From NCBI GenBank assembly GCA_021775915.1, contig JAJFGW010000009.1, positions 1 through 64,000 on the forward strand: a stretch of DNA of 64,000 bases. The letters are read 5' to 3'. The stretch is from Alphaproteobacteria bacterium. GTDB taxonomy: Bacteria; Pseudomonadota; Alphaproteobacteria; Micavibrionales; Micavibrionaceae. The notes beneath the pieces were generated by a model. The model had not been told where the DNA came from. It saw nothing but the letters and a program-made list of their open reading frames with translations, and made no database searches. Below, piece after piece: positions 51,384-61,592 of this stretch. Both the position numbers and the translations under genes were made by a program. How positions within the stretch are numbered: the stretch's first letter is position 1; each line of letters starts with the position of its first letter.

Positions 51384-52327
51384 GTTAAAAGTTCCCCAAT
51401 ACGTTTGATTTCCCAGCGTAGCGCGATTCCGTGAGTTTCCGCAACGCGCTTACGTACTTCCTCCCCTAGATTTTCAAGGTCTTCCGCCGTGGCTGCGCCG
51501 GTGTTAATCATAAAATTACAGTGCTTTTCGCTCATCTGCGCGCCGCCGATTTTAAGTCCGCGTGCGCCCGCCTGATCTATAAGCTGCCAGACCTTTGTGT
51601 CCGTAGAAAGACCGGCTTGCGACAATTCTGTGACAGACGGATTGGCAAATGTGGAACCGCCGGTGCGCTCACGGATCGGCTGGCTCTCTTCGCGACGCTC
51701 TTTAATAGCCTGAATATGCGCCTTAATTTCTTCCGGGTCGCCTGCGCGTCCCTGAAATACAGCACCTGTGAAAATATAGTCCTCCGGCGTTGTTGTATGA
51801 CGGTAAGCCATCCCCATATCATCTGGTGTCAAAACATGGATATTTCCCTGCCGATCAAGCGCCGTCGCCTCGGTCAAAACATCTTTGGTTTCGGTGCTAT
51901 AGCACCCGGCATTCATCCGCAGCGCCCCGCCGATCGTGCCAGGAATGCCGCTGAAAAATTCGAGCCCCTCAATTCCGGCATCAGCAGCTTCCCTGGCCAC
52001 ACTAGCATCAAGCGCTAAGGCCCCGGCCTTTACAAGCGTACCTTCCGTTTCCACCAGCGCAAATTCTCGCGGCAACCTTATTGTGACCCCGCGCACGCCG
52101 CCATCACGAATGATGCAATTGGATATAACACCAAATATTTGAACAGGGACACCATCAGGTAACGCGCGCAAAAAATCCACGAGATCATCAATATCCGCAG
52201 GCTTGAACAGCACATCCGCCGTGCCTCCGGCCTTAAACCAGCCATTCATTCCCAGCGGCGCATTTTCAGTAATGCGCCCGCGCACGGAGGGAAAATCGTC
52301 TATTTCGTTTAATGCTGTTTTGTTCAA
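51380..52327 (-). CDS. murB: UDP-N-acetylenolpyruvoylglucosamine reductase MurB
   Basis: FAD enzyme reducing UDP-GlcNAc-enolpyruvate to UDP-MurNAc. 315 aa, type I/IIb length. NAPLGMNGWFKAGGTADVL, GIPGTIGGALRMNAGCYS, the catalytic Ser region RTGGSTFANP and the C-terminal LRWEIKRIG Glu are present. The FAD loop normally reading GxGSN reads G66-V-I68-S-N70, with Ile in place of a conserved Gly. The start appears to be TTG, giving about ten residues before the VRGR-TENAPL block as in relatives; it overlaps the stop of a 26-codon upstream frame (TTGA). Confidence 0.93.
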   Translation of the reverse strand: MNKTALNEIDDFPSVRGRITENAPLGMNGWFKAGGTADVLFKPADIDDLVDFLRALPDGVPVQIFGVISNCIIRDGGVRGVTIRLPREFALVETEGTLVKAGALALDASVAREAADAGIEGLEFFSGIPGTIGGALRMNAGCYSTETKDVLTEATALDRQGNIHVLTPDDMGMAYRHTTTPEDYIFTGAVFQGRAGDPEEIKAHIQAIKERREESQPIRERTGGSTFANPSVTELSQAGLSTDTKVWQLIDQAGARGLKIGGAQMSEKHCNFMINTGAATAEDLENLGEEVRKRVAETHGIALRWEIKRIGELLT

Positions 52328-52404
52328 CTTTCTACTTTCGTATTTTGACCCACAAGCCCTTGTTTTAAAATAACATTTACCAAATCATCCAGTTTGTTCG
52401 TCAT
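52324..52404 (-). CDS. Possible 26-aa leader peptide upstream of murB
   Basis: A short frame (MTNKLDDLVNVILKQGLV...) starting at an ATG with an upstream GGAAAA ends in a TGA that overlaps the presumed TTG start of murB. The arrangement resembles a translationally coupled leader, or a remnant of a lost upstream gene. No homologue is recognised. Confidence 0.25.
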   Translation of the reverse strand: MTNKLDDLVNVILKQGLVGQNTKVES

Positions 52405-52806
52405 TTTTTATTTTCCGGCGTCTTTTCCTTTTATTTCATACACTTAGCTACAAAACCACTGTATGATTATATTCCTATCCTGTAAAGTGTTTTTCACAGC
52501 AAAGGTCGCGGATCAGGTCCAGGATGACAAAGCACAAAGTTTATTCAGAGCAACAATATAGAAAATTCTATGTCATCCGCAAACCCCCATTTCAAAAAAC
52601 TGTGGTTAACCGGAGGAAACAGCGGAGTTCAAATTGATAGCCCATAATTATCCATGATATACCATAGATATCCATGCTTGCCCGTACTGGGTGAGTTATG
52701 GTGTCCTCGCCGCTTCAGGACGGCGCTGTAATTGTTTGAAAACAAACGACTTTAGTGCCTAGAGCCTGAAAATTGAAACTTGGAATGAAAGGCGCAAGCA
52801 GGTCGT
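52405..52806. other. Divergent control region between murB and mraZ
   Basis: About 400 bases separating the two dcw arms, likely containing both promoters. AGGTCGT precedes the mraZ ATG. No tRNA, RNase P RNA signature or convincing MraZ direct repeats were found. An inverted-repeat remnant is listed separately. Confidence 0.6.
52511..52580. repeat. Imperfect inverted repeat, possible remnant of a dispersed intergenic element
   Basis: GGATGACA (52522-52529) and TGTCATCC (52571-52578) face each other across 41 bases. The left side, GATCAGGTCCAGGATGACA, resembles the GTCATCC-TGGA-type intergenic repeats common in alphaproteobacteria. Single copy here, so assignment is tentative. Confidence 0.35.
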
Positions 52807-53262
52807 ATGGCTCTGTTTTTGTCAACATATGCGAATAAAATCGACCGGAAAGGGCGCGTGTCCGTTCCGGCGTCTTTTCGCGTCGCGCTCAGCGATCAGG
52901 CGTTTCAGGGCATTGTCCTGTTCCGTTCCCATAGCCATATGTGTCTGGAAGGGTTCGGGCAAGCCTCCATGGAAGAGCTGAGCAACAGGCTGGATCATTT
53001 TGATTTGTTTTCTGCCGAGCAAGACGATATGGCGACAGCTATATTCGGCGAAGCGGTAGCGCTGCCCTTTGACGGTGACGGGCGCATTATCCTGCCCGCC
53101 GACCTGATTGATTTTGCAAAACTTGATGAACAGGCCGCTTTTGTCGGGCTGGGGAAAAAATTTCAAATATGGAGTCCAAGTGAGTTCGGGGCACGCCGCA
53201 ATGAAGCGCGTAAAAATGTGAAGGATAAGGGTTTGACCCTACCGAAAGAGGTGGCGGCATGA
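52807..53262 (+). CDS. mraZ: Transcriptional regulator MraZ
   Basis: DNA-binding regulator of the dcw operon, 151 aa, with two SpoVT/AbrB-like halves, each with a DxxxR motif: IDRKGRVSVPASFR near the start and FDGDGRIILPADL in the middle. First gene of the plus arm; overlaps rsmH by 4 bases. Confidence 0.97.
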   Translation: MALFLSTYANKIDRKGRVSVPASFRVALSDQAFQGIVLFRSHSHMCLEGFGQASMEELSNRLDHFDLFSAEQDDMATAIFGEAVALPFDGDGRIILPADLIDFAKLDEQAAFVGLGKKFQIWSPSEFGARRNEARKNVKDKGLTLPKEVAA

Positions 53263-54251
53263 GCGAAGCCCCTCATATCCCCGTGATGATCGACAATGTA
53301 CTGGCGGCGCTAGAACCAAAAGACGGCGCGGTTTATGTTGACGGCACGTTCGGCGCGGGCGGTTACACAAAGGCCTTTCTTGACGCTGCCGATTGCACGG
53401 TCATTGCCATTGATCGCGACCAAACAGCAATTGAAAACGGCGCGGCGCTTAAAGATCAATATGGCGACCGGCTTGTGTTAACGCACGGACGTTTTAGTGA
53501 TGCACTGGAACTTGCGCGCAATGCCGGGTTTGAATTTATTGACGGCTTTATTCTCGATGTCGGCGTGTCTTCGATGCAACTCGATCAAGCCGAGCGCGGT
53601 TTTTCCTTCCGCTTTAATGGGCCACTTGATATGCGCATGGATCAAAATAGTGACGGACAAAGCGCGGCGGATCTTGTGAACGAGCTACCGGAAGAAGATC
53701 TCGCCAACCTTATTTACCGCTTTGGCGATGAACGAAAATCAAGACGTATCGCCAAAGAGATCGTAAAACAACGCGCTGAGGAGCGTATTGAAACCACAGG
53801 CCGTCTGGCCAGCATCATTCGCTCGGTTGTGCCCAAGTCAAAGAAAGATTCCATTGACCCGGCAACGCGCACTTTTCAGGCGCTACGTATTGCGGTGAAT
53901 AGCGAAATCAGCGAAATAAATAAAGCGCTCTGCGCGGCAGAAACGCTTTTAAAGCCCGGCGGAAAGTTAATTGTCGTCTCGTTCCATTCGCTAGAAGATA
54001 CGCCTGTTAAAAAGTTTATGCGCGCGCGCGCCGGACAGGAAAGCAAAGGCTCGCGCCATCTTCCTCACATAGAAGCCGAAGATAACTGGACATTTACTCT
54101 ACCATCCAAAAAGGCCCTTTTCCCTTCAGAGGACGAGGCCAATACCAACCCCCGTGCACGGTCGGCGCGCATGCGCGTCGCCATCCGCACAGACTCTCCC
54201 CCCTGGAATACCGACACCAGCACTGAAATAAACGCGGGAGGATATGGATGA
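53259..54251 (+). CDS. rsmH: 16S rRNA m4C1402 methyltransferase RsmH (MraW)
   Basis: SAM-dependent N4-methyltransferase acting on C1402 of 16S rRNA. 330 aa with HIPVMIDNVL at the start, the SAM loop YVDGTFGAGGYTKAFL, LDVGVSSMQLDQAERGFSFR and the C-terminal VVSFHSLEDTPVKKFM. Second gene of the dcw plus arm, with 4-base overlaps on both sides. Confidence 0.97.
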   Translation: MSEAPHIPVMIDNVLAALEPKDGAVYVDGTFGAGGYTKAFLDAADCTVIAIDRDQTAIENGAALKDQYGDRLVLTHGRFSDALELARNAGFEFIDGFILDVGVSSMQLDQAERGFSFRFNGPLDMRMDQNSDGQSAADLVNELPEEDLANLIYRFGDERKSRRIAKEIVKQRAEERIETTGRLASIIRSVVPKSKKDSIDPATRTFQALRIAVNSEISEINKALCAAETLLKPGGKLIVVSFHSLEDTPVKKFMRARAGQESKGSRHLPHIEAEDNWTFTLPSKKALFPSEDEANTNPRARSARMRVAIRTDSPPWNTDTSTEINAGGYG

Positions 54252-54655
54252 AGCTGTTTAAGCTTTCCACATTACTCCCGATTGCCGGCGCCATTGCGGC
54301 CGGTGCCCTGCTGTTCTGGACATCGCAAAATGTGCAACAGTCGGAAAACGCACTCCGTAGCTTACAAAAGTCGGTAAAAAGCGAAGAGCAAACGATCCGT
54401 GTTTTGCACGCCGAGTGGGATTATTTGAACCGCCCTGACCGGCTGGAAGAATTGGCTGCCCGTCACCTTGGTGTCTCTTTATCATCGTCTGCGGCCTTTA
54501 GTGTTTCGGATGATTTATCGGCGCTGCCTGATCTGCTTATCCCTGTATTACCGCGACGCAAACCGCAAATGGAAGCGCAGCCTATTATGTTGCGCTCATC
54601 AAGCTTTAACGCGCTTTTGGAAGAAATGAACAAAGAAGGGGGCAAGCATGAGTAA
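54248..54655 (+). CDS. ftsL: Cell division protein FtsL
   Basis: Small bitopic divisome protein, 135 aa: short cytoplasmic end, one membrane helix (about 8-27), a coiled coil (QQSENALRSLQKSVKSEEQTIRVLHAEWDYLNRPDRLEELA, given here by its extent residues 31-71) and a longer tail. Identified by the coiled-coil/LNRPDRLEELA signature and position between rsmH and ftsI. Confidence 0.93.
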   Translation: MKLFKLSTLLPIAGAIAAGALLFWTSQNVQQSENALRSLQKSVKSEEQTIRVLHAEWDYLNRPDRLEELAARHLGVSLSSSAAFSVSDDLSALPDLLIPVLPRRKPQMEAQPIMLRSSSFNALLEEMNKEGGKHE

Positions 54656-56381
54656 AGCGCCCATCTTCGCCAAAAAATCCATACGAATAAAAGGGACGCG
54701 CCATGCTGCGCTGGACAAAGCGCGGAGACGCATGACACTGATAAGCGGTGTCTTTATTTTAACATACATTCTCATTGGCGCGCGAGTGTTTGACCTCTCC
54801 ATCATACAGGGGCGCTTGCAACAGAATGACGGCAATGAAAAATTTGTTAGCGCGAAAACATCGGACCATTTCCGTGGCAATATTGTTGACCGTAATGGCG
54901 TTATTCTCGCGACCTCTCTGGAAACAGCGTCATTATATGCCGACCCGTCTTTGATTTCCGATCCCGCAAAAACGGCCAAAGAATTATCCGTGATGTTCTC
55001 CGATTTGGTTTACGGGGACGCCCTGCAAAAGCTGCAAAAGAAAGGCCGTTTTGTCTGGATCAAGCGCAGCCTGACACCAGCGCAGCAATATCAGGTTTTA
55101 GAGCTTGGGCATCCGGGGCTTGATTTTAAAACAGAGCGCAGCCGGATTTATCCGCAAGGCGCTATGGCCTCTCACATTGTCGGCTACACTGATACTGACG
55201 GTAACGGAATTGCCGGGATAGAGCGCAGCTTTGATAAGTTCCTGCAACAAGGCGGTGAAGCGCTACCCCTGACCCTTGATATAAGAGTGCAACATATTCT
55301 GCGCCGCGCACTGGAAAATGCCGTAGACACATATACCGCAAAAGCCGGGGCCGGTGTGGTTGTTGATATTGCCAGCGGCGAAATTCTGGCGGCGGTATCC
55401 CTGCCCGATTTTGATCCGCACAACCGTAGCAAAGCCAGCGCAAAATCGTTCTTTAACAACTTAACGCTCGGCGTTTATGAACTCGGCTCAACCTTCAAAA
55501 TATTCTCAACGGCGGCGCTGCTGGAAACACAGAATGTAAAAATGGGGCACAAATTCGATGCCCGTAAGCCGCTCAAGCGCGGACGTCATACTATTTCCGA
55601 TTACCACGCAGAAAAGCGTAAATTAACGGTGCCGGAAGTTTTCATGTTCTCTTCCAATATTGGCGCGGCGCTCATGGGGGAAATGGTCGGTACTGAGTCT
55701 CTCAAAAACTTCTATGAAGACCTTGGCCTTATGGAGCCGCTAAAACTGGAAATAGAAGAAATCGGCACGCCGCTTGTGCCAAAGACATGGCGCGACATTA
55801 ATACGCTCACCGCATCCTATGGTCACGGCATTGCCGTTAGTCCGTTGCAAATGGTCATGGCGGCCAGTTCTATCATCAGCGGCGGGTTATGGGTTCCGCC
55901 CACTCTTATTTCAGGCGGTAACAATAAGGCAAAAGAGTCACAAAACAGCGCCGATATTCGCATAGTTTCGCCACAAACAGCACACAGAATGCGCCAGCTT
56001 TTAAGACTCGTTGTGACGGACGGTACAGGCAAAAATGCTGCCGTGCCCGGTTACAGCGTTGGCGGCAAAACAGGCACCGCCGAAAAAATCGGTAAAAAAG
56101 GCTATGACCGCAAGCGCCTGATTTCTTCCTTCCTCGGATTTTTTCCAATGGAAGAGCCGCGCTACGCCGTATTTGTCATGGTTGACGAACCACAAGGAAC
56201 GAAAGCCAGCTTTGGATATGCCACAGGCGGATGGGTCGCAGCACCCGCCGTAGGAAATATTATCGCGGCAATGGGGCCGCTTTTAGGGATTAAGCCGCAA
56301 AACATAGAACCGGAACATGATATGGCCGCGTCACTAAAACGACATGTAAGTTTTGAGGGGGATCAAAATGCATCTCACTAA
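54648..56381 (+). CDS. ftsI: Penicillin-binding protein 3 (FtsI), septal transpeptidase
   Basis: Class B transpeptidase of the divisome acting with FtsW. 577 aa: N-terminal membrane helix (about 27-47), pedestal (RGNIVDRNGVILATSL), transpeptidase domain with SxxK in ELGSTFKIF, SSN in MFSSNIGAAL and KTGT in GGKTGTAEKIG. Overlaps ftsL by 8 bases and murE by 14. Confidence 0.97.
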   Translation: MSKAPIFAKKSIRIKGTRHAALDKARRRMTLISGVFILTYILIGARVFDLSIIQGRLQQNDGNEKFVSAKTSDHFRGNIVDRNGVILATSLETASLYADPSLISDPAKTAKELSVMFSDLVYGDALQKLQKKGRFVWIKRSLTPAQQYQVLELGHPGLDFKTERSRIYPQGAMASHIVGYTDTDGNGIAGIERSFDKFLQQGGEALPLTLDIRVQHILRRALENAVDTYTAKAGAGVVVDIASGEILAAVSLPDFDPHNRSKASAKSFFNNLTLGVYELGSTFKIFSTAALLETQNVKMGHKFDARKPLKRGRHTISDYHAEKRKLTVPEVFMFSSNIGAALMGEMVGTESLKNFYEDLGLMEPLKLEIEEIGTPLVPKTWRDINTLTASYGHGIAVSPLQMVMAASSIISGGLWVPPTLISGGNNKAKESQNSADIRIVSPQTAHRMRQLLRLVVTDGTGKNAAVPGYSVGGKTGTAEKIGKKGYDRKRLISSFLGFFPMEEPRYAVFVMVDEPQGTKASFGYATGGWVAAPAVGNIIAAMGPLLGIKPQNIEPEHDMAASLKRHVSFEGDQNASH

Positions 56382-57786
56382 ACTAGCAGAAACATATGCG
56401 GGTGATTTTGATCCCGAGATTAAGGGGCTAACGCAGGACAGCCGCAAGGTGCGTGAAGGCTGGCTATTTGCAGCGCTGCCCGGCGCCAAACGTGACGGAC
56501 GGCAATATATTGACGAAGCCCTCAATCTCGGCGCTGTTGCGATCCTGACAACACCGAACATAAAACTAGAAGAAAAAATCGCCCTTGTTACCGATGAAAA
56601 CCCGCGTAGGCAACTGGCCAAAATAGCAGCGGCCTTTTATAAGTCACAGCCAGAGATCACGGTTGCTGTAACAGGAACAAACGGTAAAACATCCACGGTT
56701 CATTTCGCGCAGCAGCTCTGGCAGGCGATGGGGCTTAAGGCCGCCAGCATGGGGACACTATCAGGCCCCCTGACAACGCTTGACCCGGTCTCCTTACATG
56801 AAAAACTCGCGGATTTGGCCGCCTCAGGCGTAACACATCTGGCGATGGAAGCCTCCAGTCACGGGCTTCATCAAAACAGGCTGGACGGCGTGAAAGCCAG
56901 CGCCGCCGGGTTTACAAATTTATCGCACGATCATCTCGATTATCACAAAGACATGGAAGACTATTTAATTGCCAAGGCTCATCTATTTGCAGAAATTCTG
57001 CAAGAGGGCGGCGTTGCTGTTCTCAATGCCGATGCTCCTGAATTTGATGGGCTGGCAGAGCGCGTCACAGACAGAGAGTGCCGGGTCTTGTCTTATGGCC
57101 ACAAGTCTAGTGATATTGTTTTAAAATCTGTTACGCCGACAGAACGAGGACAAAAAGTAGAGATAAATGTAGATGAGAAGCCTTACACGCTGGATATTCC
57201 GTTGGTCGGCGAATTCCAGATTATGAACGCTCTTTGTGCTCTGGGGCTGGTCATGGCCGAAGACCCTGACGACCAAACCCGCACGGCAGAGATTATAAAC
57301 CACCTTGAAAACCTGACCGGCGTTCCGGGGCGGCTGGAGCTTGTCCCCGGTCATCCACGCGGCGCTGTCTATGTTGATTACGCGCACACACCCGATGCAC
57401 TGGAAAATATTTTAAAGGCACTGCGCCCTCATACAAAAGAGCGTCTGATTTGCCTTATAGGCTGCGGCGGCGATCGCGATGCGGGCAAGCGCCCGGTGAT
57501 GGGGCGCATTGCGGCAGAGCTTTCCGACCTCACCATTATTACAGATGACAATCCGCGCAGCGAAAACCCGGCGGACATCAGAGCGCAAATGATGAACGCG
57601 GCATCAGGGGCCAAAGAAATTGGAGGCCGGCGCGAAGCCATTACATGGGCCGTCGAAGAAACAGGAAATGGCGACGTTCTTGTTATCGCCGGCAAAGGCC
57701 ATGAACAAGGACAGACTATCGGCAATAAAGTTGAACCTTTTGATGATGTAAAAGAAGCGAAGAAAGCGATGGGGCTAAAAACATGA
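56368..57786 (+). CDS. murE: UDP-MurNAc-tripeptide synthetase MurE (meso-DAP adding)
   Basis: Mur ligase adding the third stem residue. About 472 aa. GTNGKTST P-loop, EASSHGL, and DDNPRSENP; the DNPR motif indicates meso-diaminopimelate as substrate. The ATG at 56368 has GAGGGGG eight bases upstream; an in-frame TTG at 56353 lies before that site. Overlaps murF in ATGA. Confidence 0.97.
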   Translation: MHLTKLAETYAGDFDPEIKGLTQDSRKVREGWLFAALPGAKRDGRQYIDEALNLGAVAILTTPNIKLEEKIALVTDENPRRQLAKIAAAFYKSQPEITVAVTGTNGKTSTVHFAQQLWQAMGLKAASMGTLSGPLTTLDPVSLHEKLADLAASGVTHLAMEASSHGLHQNRLDGVKASAAGFTNLSHDHLDYHKDMEDYLIAKAHLFAEILQEGGVAVLNADAPEFDGLAERVTDRECRVLSYGHKSSDIVLKSVTPTERGQKVEINVDEKPYTLDIPLVGEFQIMNALCALGLVMAEDPDDQTRTAEIINHLENLTGVPGRLELVPGHPRGAVYVDYAHTPDALENILKALRPHTKERLICLIGCGGDRDAGKRPVMGRIAAELSDLTIITDDNPRSENPADIRAQMMNAASGAKEIGGRREAITWAVEETGNGDVLVIAGKGHEQGQTIGNKVEPFDDVKEAKKAMGLKT

Positions 57787-59246
57787 CGACCACGTCAAAT
57801 ATTATCTGGACCTCCAGCAACGCTGCAAAAGCCACGGGAGGGCACTCCGCCAGAGAGTGGTCAGCGACATCGGTGTCGATTGATACCCGCAGCCTCAAAG
57901 GCGGCGAGCTGTTTGTTGCGCTGGAAGGTGAACGTGGTGACGGTCATGATTTTGTGGCCGATGCCCTACGCAAAGGCGCAGCTGCCGCTATGGTTTCGCA
58001 TATACCTGCGGGCATGGATGAAAATGAGTCCCTTCTTATCGTTGACGACACGCTGGAAGCATTAAAAGATTTGGGACAAGCCGCACGCCATCGCACCGGC
58101 GCTAAAATTATTGCCGTCACAGGATCTGTTGGAAAAACAGGCACCAAGGAAATGTTATCGCTTGCTTGCAGCGCTCTGGGGCAAACCCATGCCAGCATCG
58201 CGTCCTATAATAACCATTGGGGCGTGCCTTATACGCTCGCCAACATGCATGAAGGCAATGATTACGGCATATTTGAGGTTGGTATGAATCATCCCGGTGA
58301 AATAACGCCGCTGACAAAGCAAGTCAAACCGGACATTGCTATTATCACGACAGTTGCCGCTGTGCATATGGAGCATTTTGAATCGCTCGAACAAATCGCC
58401 GCCGCCAAAGCCGAAATATTTGACGGTATGAATCATAACGGCACCGCCATTCTTAACCATGACAATGAGTGTTTCTCTTACCTCAAAGCCAGCGCAGAAA
58501 CAGCAGGCGTAAAAGTTCTGTCTTTTGGTGAAAGCGGCGATGCCGATGCACGGCTGCTGGATTGTCTGGAGGCCGTGAATGGCTCTCGCGTAAAAGCCAA
58601 AATTATCGACGAAGAAATATCTTTTTCTCTGCAAGTGCCGGGACGCCATATTGTTTATAATGCCATGGCGGCGCTTTTAGCGGTCAAAGCATCTGGCGGC
58701 GACCTGCAAACAGCCGCCAAAGCGCTGGAGAAATTTGAAGGCGTCTCCGGACGCGGCAAGCGCGAATATCTGGACGTAGGGGATTCGAACAATCCAGTCA
58801 CACTGATTGATGAAAGCTATAACGCCTCTCCCATTGCTATGAATGCGGCCTTTAAGGTACTGGCCCTAATTGACCCGGGGCGCGGCGGTAAACGGATCGC
58901 TGTGCTAGGCGATATGTATGAGCTCGGCAAACAGGCGCCAAAATACCATGAAGAGTTATCCTTGCCATTACAGGCAGCGGATGTTCAACTCGTTTATACT
59001 TGCGGATCATTGATGAAGAATCTACATAATGCCTTGCCGCAGGATTTACGTGGCGAGCACCGGGATGACAGTGCTGATATGGCCGAAATTGTGCCAGACG
59101 TTTTAAGCCCCGGCGATGTGATAATGGTAAAGGGATCACGCGGCGGCGGCGAAAAACCGCGCATGCAGGTTGTTGTTGAAGCTTTGCGTGCCCTACCGAA
59201 AAAGATAAAACAGAAAAAGAGCGAAGAACCGGAACATGTTATATAA
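57783..59246 (+). CDS. murF: UDP-MurNAc-pentapeptide synthetase MurF
   Basis: Mur ligase adding D-Ala-D-Ala made by Ddl. 487 aa with [14 protein letters not shown]-loop, [11 protein letters not shown], the NHDNECF segment and [16 protein letters not shown]. The stop lies 11 bases into mraY. Confidence 0.97.
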   Translation: MTTTSNIIWTSSNAAKATGGHSAREWSATSVSIDTRSLKGGELFVALEGERGDGHDFVADALRKGAAAAMVSHIPAGMDENESLLIVDDTLEALKDLGQAARHRTGAKIIAVTGSVGKTGTKEMLSLACSALGQTHASIASYNNHWGVPYTLANMHEGNDYGIFEVGMNHPGEITPLTKQVKPDIAIITTVAAVHMEHFESLEQIAAAKAEIFDGMNHNGTAILNHDNECFSYLKASAETAGVKVLSFGESGDADARLLDCLEAVNGSRVKAKIIDEEISFSLQVPGRHIVYNAMAALLAVKASGGDLQTAAKALEKFEGVSGRGKREYLDVGDSNNPVTLIDESYNASPIAMNAAFKVLALIDPGRGGKRIAVLGDMYELGKQAPKYHEELSLPLQAADVQLVYTCGSLMKNLHNALPQDLRGEHRDDSADMAEIVPDVLSPGDVIMVKGSRGGGEKPRMQVVVEALRALPKKIKQKKSEEPEHVI

Positions 59247-60321
59247 TTTACTAGCGCCGCTAGGCGACGACATACTTTTCTTTAACCTGTTCCGGTACCT
59301 GACATTCCGGGGCGGAGCGGCGGTTATGACCGCGCTTGTTATTTGCTTTATTATCGGACCGGGCATGATCCGCTGGCTAAAATCAAAACAGGCGGGCGCC
59401 AGCAATGTGCGCGAATATCTGGAAGAGGCGCATATTGCCAAAGTCGGAACGCCGACCATGGGCGGGCTGATGCTTTTAATCTCTGTAACAATCAGCACCT
59501 TGTTATGGGCAGATTTAAGCAACCCGTTTATCTGGTACGCTATCATGGTCATGGTCGGCTACGGCTTGATCGGTTTTGCAGATGATTATCTAAAACTCAC
59601 CAATAAAAACTCAAAAGGACTGTCCGGAAAATTAAAACTTCTGGCGCAAATTATTATCGGGTCAGTGGCAACAATCGGCATTATGGCGGCGCTACCGGGT
59701 GAAATAAGCAGCCACGTCGCGATACCGTTTTTCAAAGATATGTTTATAAATTTATCGTGGTTCTTTGTCCCTTGGGCACTCATCGTAATGGTCGGGGCAT
59801 CCAATGCCGTGAATTTAACCGACGGACTCGACGGACTGGCGATTGTTCCGGTTGCCATTGCGGCGGCCTGTTTCGGGCTAATCTGCTACCTTGTCGGCAA
59901 TGCCGTGTTTTCTGAATATCTTCACATCCCCTTTGTACCGGGAACGGGCGAGCTGGCAATCTTATGCGGCGCACTGGTCGGGGCGGCGATGGGGTTTTTG
60001 TGGTTCAACGCACCGCCGGCGATGGTCTTTATGGGCGACACCGGGTCACTCGCCATGGGCGGGGTTCTCGGCGCTATCTCTGTGATTACAAAGCATGAGC
60101 TGGTACTGGCAATTATCGGCGGGCTGTTCGTACTGGAAACGGTGTCTGTTATTGTGCAGGTCGCGTCCTTCAAACTCACCGGCAAGCGCGTTTTCGCCAT
60201 GGCGCCACTGCACCACCATTTTGAAAAGAAAGGCTGGTCGGAGCCGACAATCGTGATTAGATTTTGGATCATCGCGGTGATACTGGCTCTGATCGGGCTT
60301 TCAACATTAAAGCTAAGATGA
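59236..60321 (+). CDS. mraY: Phospho-MurNAc-pentapeptide translocase MraY
   Basis: Makes lipid I from UDP-MurNAc-pentapeptide and undecaprenyl phosphate. 361 aa, about ten membrane helices, with the aspartate motif [19 protein letters not shown], and the [23 protein letters not shown] loop near the end. Confidence 0.98.
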   Translation: MLYNLLAPLGDDILFFNLFRYLTFRGGAAVMTALVICFIIGPGMIRWLKSKQAGASNVREYLEEAHIAKVGTPTMGGLMLLISVTISTLLWADLSNPFIWYAIMVMVGYGLIGFADDYLKLTNKNSKGLSGKLKLLAQIIIGSVATIGIMAALPGEISSHVAIPFFKDMFINLSWFFVPWALIVMVGASNAVNLTDGLDGLAIVPVAIAAACFGLICYLVGNAVFSEYLHIPFVPGTGELAILCGALVGAAMGFLWFNAPPAMVFMGDTGSLAMGGVLGAISVITKHELVLAIIGGLFVLETVSVIVQVASFKLTGKRVFAMAPLHHHFEKKGWSEPTIVIRFWIIAVILALIGLSTLKLR

Positions 60322-61592
60322 TTGACGTATCAAAATTTGTAGAAACTCTAAACAGCAAGCCTGTGGCCGTGTTCGGCCTTGGCGTTTCTAATCTTGCCGC
60401 TATCAAGGCGCTGACGAAAGCAGGCGCAAGCATTATCGCATGGGACGACAACGAGGAATGCAGAGGTAAAGTTGATGTCCCTCTTAAAGATCTGGCGCAG
60501 GAAGATTTCTCAAACTATGCCTGCCTTGTTCTCGCGCCGGGGGTAAAGCCCGAACACCCTGTTGTGCAAAAAGCGCGAGAGGCGGGCATTGAAGTGATGT
60601 GCGATCTGGAAATTCTTCACCGTTGCAACCATGGCCGCAAAGTAATCGGTATTACCGGTACAAACGGCAAATCAACAACCACGGCGCTGATCGGACATAT
60701 TTTAAAGGCTCCGATTGGCGGCAATATCGGCACAGCGGCGCTGGATCTGGACATTGAAGAGGCTAGCGCTATCGTACTAGAAATTTCTTCTTTTCAAGCT
60801 GATCTATGCCCCACATTTGCGCCGGACATCGCAGTGCATCTAAATCTATCGTCCGACCATATTGACCATCACGGCACGATGGAAAATTATAGCGCGGCTA
60901 AAATGAAACTCTTTCGCGGAGCGGGAGATGCGATCATCGGCGTGGATGATGATGCCTCTCAAAGAATATATGAAGCCGTCAAAGAAACCGGCGAACGTAA
61001 ATGTTTTCCCATTTCCGCCGACGATGACATAGTCGCCTCTCTGGATATTTCAGCGCTACCCGGCGCTCATAACCGGCAAAATGCCGCCGCGGCCTTTGCT
61101 GTCGCAAAAATTATGGGACTGAAGCCGGAAACCATTATGGCAGAAATAAAAACATTCCCTGGATTAAAACACCGGCAATATCTGGTACGAACAACTGGCG
61201 GCGCTGCCTATATCAATGACAGCAAAGCCACAAATGCCGACGCTGCGGGAAGAGCGCTGGCCTGCTATAGCGATATTTACTGGATTGCCGGAGGGCGCGC
61301 CAAAACAGGTGGGCTGAAAGGGCTGGAGCCTTATACAAAAAGCATTCGCCACGCTTTTTTAATCGGCGAAGCCATGAATGATTTTTCCATGTGGCTGGAT
61401 AATCAAGGCGTAAAACATACAGAATGTGGTACATTGGACAAAGCCGTAACAGCTGCGGCGCAGATGGCAGACGCAGGATCTACAATTTTACTCTCCCCGG
61501 CCTGCGCCTCCTTTGACCAGTTCAAAAACTTTGAGGAGCGCGGCGATGTCTTTACCGCGCTTGTTAATAACCTGAAGGACGAAGCGGCATGA
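60318..61592 (+). CDS. murD: UDP-MurNAc-L-Ala:D-Glu ligase MurD
   Basis: Adds D-Glu to UDP-MurNAc-L-Ala. About 424 aa. [17 protein letters not shown] nucleotide loop, [15 protein letters not shown]-loop, LEISSFQAD and [16 protein letters not shown]. The ATG at 60318 overlaps the mraY stop in ATGA; an in-frame TTG at 60264 is inside mraY and adds non-homologous residues. Confidence 0.97.
   Translation: MIDVSKFVETLNSKPVAVFGLGVSNLAAIKALTKAGASIIAWDDNEECRGKVDVPLKDLAQEDFSNYACLVLAPGVKPEHPVVQKAREAGIEVMCDLEILHRCNHGRKVIGITGTNGKSTTTALIGHILKAPIGGNIGTAALDLDIEEASAIVLEISSFQADLCPTFAPDIAVHLNLSSDHIDHHGTMENYSAAKMKLFRGAGDAIIGVDDDASQRIYEAVKETGERKCFPISADDDIVASLDISALPGAHNRQNAAAAFAVAKIMGLKPETIMAEIKTFPGLKHRQYLVRTTGGAAYINDSKATNADAAGRALACYSDIYWIAGGRAKTGGLKGLEPYTKSIRHAFLIGEAMNDFSMWLDNQGVKHTECGTLDKAVTAAAQMADAGSTILLSPACASFDQFKNFEERGDVFTALVNNLKDEAA

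Noticed and set aside
52688..52703. TGGG-type MraZ binding repeats upstream of mraZ
   Set aside because: Only two TGG-containing pieces, 11 bases apart and poorly matched; known MraZ sites have several evenly spaced direct repeats.
52405..52806. RNase P RNA or tRNA in the murB-mraZ gap
   Set aside because: Looked for conserved RNase P core segments and cloverleaf patterns; none were visible.
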